From Actinomycetes bacterium (lineage in GTDB: Bacteria; Actinomycetota; Actinomycetes; Actinomycetales; Microbacteriaceae): 7,437 nucleotides of DNA. How positions within the stretch are numbered: the first letter of the stretch is position 1; every line of letters starts with the position of its first letter. The position numbers and the translations under genes are program-made. The notes under the pieces are model-generated. The model had not been told where the DNA came from. It did no database searches and was given only the letters and a program-made list of their open reading frames with translations. Shown here in pieces: positions 5,120-7,437 of this stretch. The stretch is from positions 1-7,437 of the forward strand of contig JAEYAG010000178.1 in the NCBI GenBank assembly GCA_023451265.1. The letters run 5' to 3'.

Positions 5120-5137
5120 GCAGACCGGTCGGTCTGC
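5120..5137 (-). promoter_or_regulatory. Hairpin in the infA leader
   Basis: 5120-5126 (GCAGACC) pairs with 5131-5137 (GGTCTGC) around a 4-nt loop, ending 17 nt before the infA ATG. It lies inside the predicted 86-nt leader and next to the region where a Shine-Dalgarno would be expected. A role in controlling infA translation is an inference. Confidence 0.4.
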
Positions 5138-5194
5138 GGTGGATGGGTTGTGGTGCGGCGACACGCCAATGAAGGCGCAAGGCACCAAAGATCC

Positions 5195-5223
5195 AGTGTA
5201 CGTGATAGGTGCGCGTCCGGCAA
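5195..5223 (-). promoter_or_regulatory. Sigma70-like promoter of the infA-rpmJ-rpsM-rpsK-rpoA-rplQ operon
   Basis: On the minus strand TTGCCG (5218-5223) and TACACT (5195-5200) are exactly 17 bp apart; each matches four of six consensus bases and TACACT fits TANNNT. The predicted start is near 5188. It lies between the DsbA-like gene and infA, so the ribosomal genes need not depend on read-through. Confidence 0.6.
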
Positions 5224-5246
5224 ACCGCCGGCATCCGCCCTCGTTC

Positions 5247-5972
5247 TTACTGGAAGAGCGTCGCGAACTGGCCCTGCGCGGGGATCGTCGAGTTCGCGAT
5301 GACCTCGCCGTTGACGGCGAGGGTCGGCGTGCCGATGCCGCTGGACCCCGGCTGCACGGGCGTCTTCTGCGTCATCGCGCTGACGAACTGTGTGTAGGTG
5401 CCATCGGTGACGCACGAGTCGATGCCCGTGACGCCGACGCTGGCGGCGATCTCGATGATCTCCGCGTCGGTGAGGCCGGTGGAGTTCTCTTCGGGCTGCT
5501 TCGCGAACATGGCCCGCATGAAGGGCACCGCGGCGTCCGGGTCCGCCTCGGCGACGCAGTACATCGCGTTCGCGGCACGCGTGGAGAACTCGGTGCCCTG
5601 CGAGTAGCGGTCGAGGATGGCGATCGGGTGGATGTTGAGCGTGATCGTTCCGTCATTGACCAGATCGAGGATCTCTTCGCCGTACGCGTCCTCGAACTGA
5701 CCGCAGATCGGGCACATGAAGTCGAGGTAGAGGTCCAAGGTCTGATCGCCAGCGCCCACGACGACGGCGCCCGTCTCCTGGTCGATGCCCGAGCCGCTGG
5801 GCGCTGTCCCCGGGTCGGTCGCGGCGTTGTTCATCCAGACCACGAGTCCGATCACGAGGGCGATGACGACGACGACCGCCACGCTCACCCAGATCGCGAA
5901 CCAGTTCGTCTTGCCCGCCGCTGCCTGTGCCATTGCCCGCGCCTCTCTGGCCCCGGCATCCGCCCGCGCCAT
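5247..5972 (-). CDS. Membrane-anchored DsbA-family thioredoxin-fold protein
   Basis: A 241-residue protein with a short basic N-terminus, one transmembrane helix at about 24-46, a Pro/Gly/Ser linker, and an extracytoplasmic thioredoxin-like domain from about 68. The active site is FMCPICGQF, Cys87-Pro-Ile-Cys90, and the cis-proline loop is GIGTPTLAV with Pro216. Two further cysteines (139, 187) could form a second, structural disulfide. DsbA-like proteins oxidise or isomerise disulfides in exported proteins; which of these applies cannot be read here. The ATG at 5970-5972 has GGGGGAAG upstream; an internal ATG at 5931-5933 (GAGAGG upstream) is a plausible alternative that keeps the helix. It lies between map and infA and probably ends before the infA promoter. 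Confidence 0.88.
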   Translation of the reverse strand: MARADAGAREARAMAQAAAGKTNWFAIWVSVAVVVVIALVIGLVVWMNNAATDPGTAPSGSGIDQETGAVVVGAGDQTLDLYLDFMCPICGQFEDAYGEEILDLVNDGTITLNIHPIAILDRYSQGTEFSTRAANAMYCVAEADPDAAVPFMRAMFAKQPEENSTGLTDAEIIEIAASVGVTGIDSCVTDGTYTQFVSAMTQKTPVQPGSSGIGTPTLAVNGEVIANSTIPAQGQFATLFQ

Positions 5973-6088
5973 CTTCTATCTTCCCCCATCCGCGCCTATG
6001 CATTCCCCGTGAGCCCTTTCCCCGCGCCCGCCCGCGCGGTACGGATTCTCGGAGCATCGCCTCCTCCACAACGCCCGAGGTGGCGAAG

Positions 6089-6140
6089 TTGTCCACGGTT
6101 GCGCTGTGACCCGCCCCACGGCGCGCGTCGGATATCCACA
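6089..6140 (+). promoter_or_regulatory. Two DnaA-box-like sites in the divergent intergenic region
   Basis: TTGTCCACG at 6089-6097 matches eight of nine bases of the actinobacterial form TTGTCCACA, and ATATCCACA at 6132-6140 matches eight of nine of TTATCCACA. Both are on the plus strand, starts 43 bp apart, within the 176-bp gap (5973-6148) between the divergent DsbA-like and nuclease-like genes. No convincing -35/-10 pair was seen in this gap. DnaA binding is unproven. Confidence 0.25.
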
Positions 6141-6148
6141 CTGGCGGC

Positions 6149-7120
6149 ATGCCCCTTCTGCTCCGCGATCGCGCCCAGCTCATCACGCCCACGACGCTGC
6201 TCACGGCGCGCGATGCCGCGGCTGCGGGCATACGGCCCACGCATCGCACGCACCATCGGGTGCGCGCCGGCGTGTGGACGACGCTCGCGCACTGGCAGTC
6301 GCTGGCTCCGTGGGAGCGCTACGCCGCCCGCGTCCACGCTTACTTGCGCATCTGCCCGGACGCGATCCTGTGCCTCGAGTCCGCCGCGGTGATCCACGGC
6401 ATCCCGCTGTTCGGTGAGGCTCGCGACATCCACGTCTACGATCCCAGCGCGACGAAGTCGACGCGTTTCGGCGACGTCGTCGTGCACGCCAGCGCCGATG
6501 CCCGCGACGTCGTCACTGTCGGGGGCATTCTCGTGACGAGCATGGTCGACACGGTCGTCGACCTGGCGCGCGTGCTGCCGCCGGCGCAGGCGCTGACTGT
6601 GGCGGATGCCGCGGTGTCCCCCGTGCAGGGTGGTGTTCTCCGCCTGGAGCAGCTCCGCGACCGCGCCGCCGGTCAGATCAACTCCCGGGGGCGCGCCCGC
6701 CTCCGCTGGGTGTGGGACCGCGTGAACGGCGTCGCGGAGTCACCGGCCGAAGTCGTCAGCCGCGCTGTCATCGAATGGACCGGATTCGAAGAACCGGTGC
6801 AACAGCCGGTCTTCCACTACGAAGGCCACACCGACCGCACGGACTTCGGGTTCCGTTCCAACCGGGCCCTGTGCGAAGCCGACGGATGGGGCAAGTACGA
6901 CCTCGATGATCCCGCGCGCGCCGAAGCGCACCTCCGCAACGAGAAGACGCGTGAGGATCGCCTGCGCCGCCACGGTCATCCGTTCGGGCGATGGGATGGC
7001 GCCGGCGCAACGAAGGTGACGCCGCTGGTGCGTGCGCTGCAGACGACGGGGCTCCGCCCGTGCCACCCGGAGCAGCCCGCCATGCTCGCCACGCTGCGCC
7101 GCAGCCCGCGCACGCTGTAG
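6149..7120 (+). CDS. AbiEi-like N-terminal domain fused to a PD-(D/E)XK-like nuclease domain (orphan)
   Basis: A 323-residue protein, not known to me by gene name. The N-terminus (about 10-115) resembles the AbiEi antitoxin winged-helix and following region: TARDAAAAGIRPTHRTHHRVRAGVWTTL contains the Gly-x-x-x...Arg-x-Gly-x-Trp pattern, then LCLESAAVIHGIPLF (74-88) and IHVYDPS. The C-terminus (about 195-285) resembles Vsr/DUF559-type PD-(D/E)XK nucleases: ESPAE (197-201), Gln219, TDFGF with Asp232, and CEADGWGKY with Glu243, Asp245 and Lys249 as likely catalytic residues. No membrane segment is visible. Such fusions are common, uncharacterised actinobacterial proteins; no AbiEii toxin partner lies in the window. 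It is oriented against both neighbours. The ATG at 6149 has only a weak Shine-Dalgarno (GGCGGC). Confidence 0.65.
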   Translation: MPLLLRDRAQLITPTTLLTARDAAAAGIRPTHRTHHRVRAGVWTTLAHWQSLAPWERYAARVHAYLRICPDAILCLESAAVIHGIPLFGEARDIHVYDPSATKSTRFGDVVVHASADARDVVTVGGILVTSMVDTVVDLARVLPPAQALTVADAAVSPVQGGVLRLEQLRDRAAGQINSRGRARLRWVWDRVNGVAESPAEVVSRAVIEWTGFEEPVQQPVFHYEGHTDRTDFGFRSNRALCEADGWGKYDLDDPARAEAHLRNEKTREDRLRRHGHPFGRWDGAGATKVTPLVRALQTTGLRPCHPEQPAMLATLRRSPRTL

Positions 7121-7132
7121 CGCGCCGACCCG

Positions 7133-7201
7133 GCGAGACGGCAGATCTGTGGCGAGACGGCATGCGTCGCGTGCCGTCTCGGCACGGATACCCCGTCTCG
7201 C
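7133..7201. repeat. Nested palindrome with four copies of CGAGACGG, between convergent genes
   Basis: The inner stem pairs 7153-7162 (CGAGACGGCA) with 7172-7181 (TGCCGTCTCG), 9-nt loop. The outer stem pairs 7133-7141 (GCGAGACGG) with 7193-7201. The two left arms are also a 12-bp direct repeat (GGCGAGACGGCA at 7132-7143 and 7151-7162). It starts 12 nt after the nuclease-like gene and ends 27 nt before the map stop, so it may serve as a bidirectional terminator, but the four-fold arrangement is more elaborate than needed. Confidence 0.75.
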
Positions 7202-7228
7202 GGAAAGGGCGCGCGCGGCGCGCAGGGG

Positions 7229-7437
7229 TTAGGCGGGCGGGGTGGGGGTGACGCCGTAGGGGGCGAGGCCCGCGGCGCCGCCGTCGGCGGCGGTCAGCAC
7301 CCAGATGCCACCCTCGTGCACGGCGACGCTGTGCTCCCAGTGGGCGCCGTCGCTGCCGTCGACGGTCGTGACCGTCCAGTCGTCGTCTTCCACGAACGTC
7401 TCGTCCGACCCCGAGGTCACCATCGGCTCGATCGCCA
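7229..7437 (-). CDS. map: Type I methionine aminopeptidase, C-terminal part (5' end outside window)
   Basis: The visible 69 codons are the last quarter of Map, the metalloenzyme that removes the initiator methionine. Two of its metal-binding glutamates can be seen: in AIEPM (Glu codon 7427-7429) and in AHWEHSVAV (Glu codon about 7334-7336). Between them is the family pattern DDWTVTTVDGS. The protein ends with LAPYGVTPTPPA. The start and the His/Asp ligands lie beyond the window edge. Map next to infA is the usual actinobacterial order; here a DsbA-like and a nuclease-like gene come between them. Confidence 0.93.
   Translation of the reverse strand, partial: AIEPMVTSGSDETFVEDDDWTVTTVDGSDGAHWEHSVAVHEGGIWVLTAADGGAAGLAPYGVTPTPPA

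Noticed and set aside
5103..5234. 44-residue N-terminal extension of IF1
   Set aside because: It runs through the promoter and leader; IF1 is about 72 residues and starts MAKKD.
5010..6392. Long open frame on the plus strand across infA, the DsbA-like gene and the intergenic region
   Set aside because: It overlaps three supported elements in antisense and has low-complexity Arg/Ala/Asp composition.
7229..7437. Complete short gene starting at the ATG at 7423
   Set aside because: The frame remains open upstream to the window edge and the residues AIEPM are part of the Map active site, so it is a truncated map.

Overview
The window looks like chromosomal DNA from a high-GC actinobacterium, most likely Microbacteriaceae close to Microbacterium. 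The pointers are strong G/C third-position bias, a GTG-started rpoA beginning MLIAQRPTL, an L17 with a long Ala/Glu tail, and the gene order map, DsbA-like gene, infA, rpmJ, rpsM, rpsK, rpoA, rplQ with no rpsD. The family assignment is inference from these traits, not from a database search.

Layout, left to right. At 1-637 (+) is the C-terminal SGNH-type domain of a gene cut by the window edge, probably an acyltransferase-3 (OafA-like) protein. It converges on a two-domain GNAT acetyltransferase (634-1716, -), and their stop codons overlap. A strong hairpin terminator (1758-1798) closes the ribosomal transcript. The minus strand from 5102 down to 1818 carries infA, rpmJ, rpsM, rpsK, rpoA and rplQ: initiation factor IF1, ribosomal proteins bL36, uS13, uS11 and bL17, and the RNA polymerase alpha subunit. 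A sigma70-like promoter (5195-5223) lies in front of infA. Upstream are a membrane-anchored DsbA-like thioredoxin-fold protein (5247-5972, -), a plus-strand protein that looks like an AbiEi-type N-terminus fused to a PD-(D/E)XK-like nuclease domain (6149-7120), and the 3' end of map, methionine aminopeptidase (7229-7437, -).

The core genes form a translation and transcription set: IF1 and the ribosomal proteins assemble into ribosomes, alpha nucleates RNA polymerase, and Map trims N-terminal methionine from new proteins. The DsbA-like and nuclease-like genes sit between map and infA and have no obvious role in translation. The nuclease-like gene points against its neighbours and is followed by a nested palindrome, so it looks like an accessory insertion.

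The least ordinary DNA is non-coding. The 308-bp rpmJ-rpsM gap holds two perfect 41-bp tandem repeats, an inverted relative of them, and, next to the rpsM ribosome-binding site, a potential three-way junction whose loop is complementary to the stretch before the Shine-Dalgarno sequence. The rpsK-rpoA gap holds a 13-bp hairpin and an AT-rich candidate promoter. The rplQ tail has a widespread palindromic repeat translated in frame. No tRNA, rRNA, CRISPR array or transposase gene was seen.
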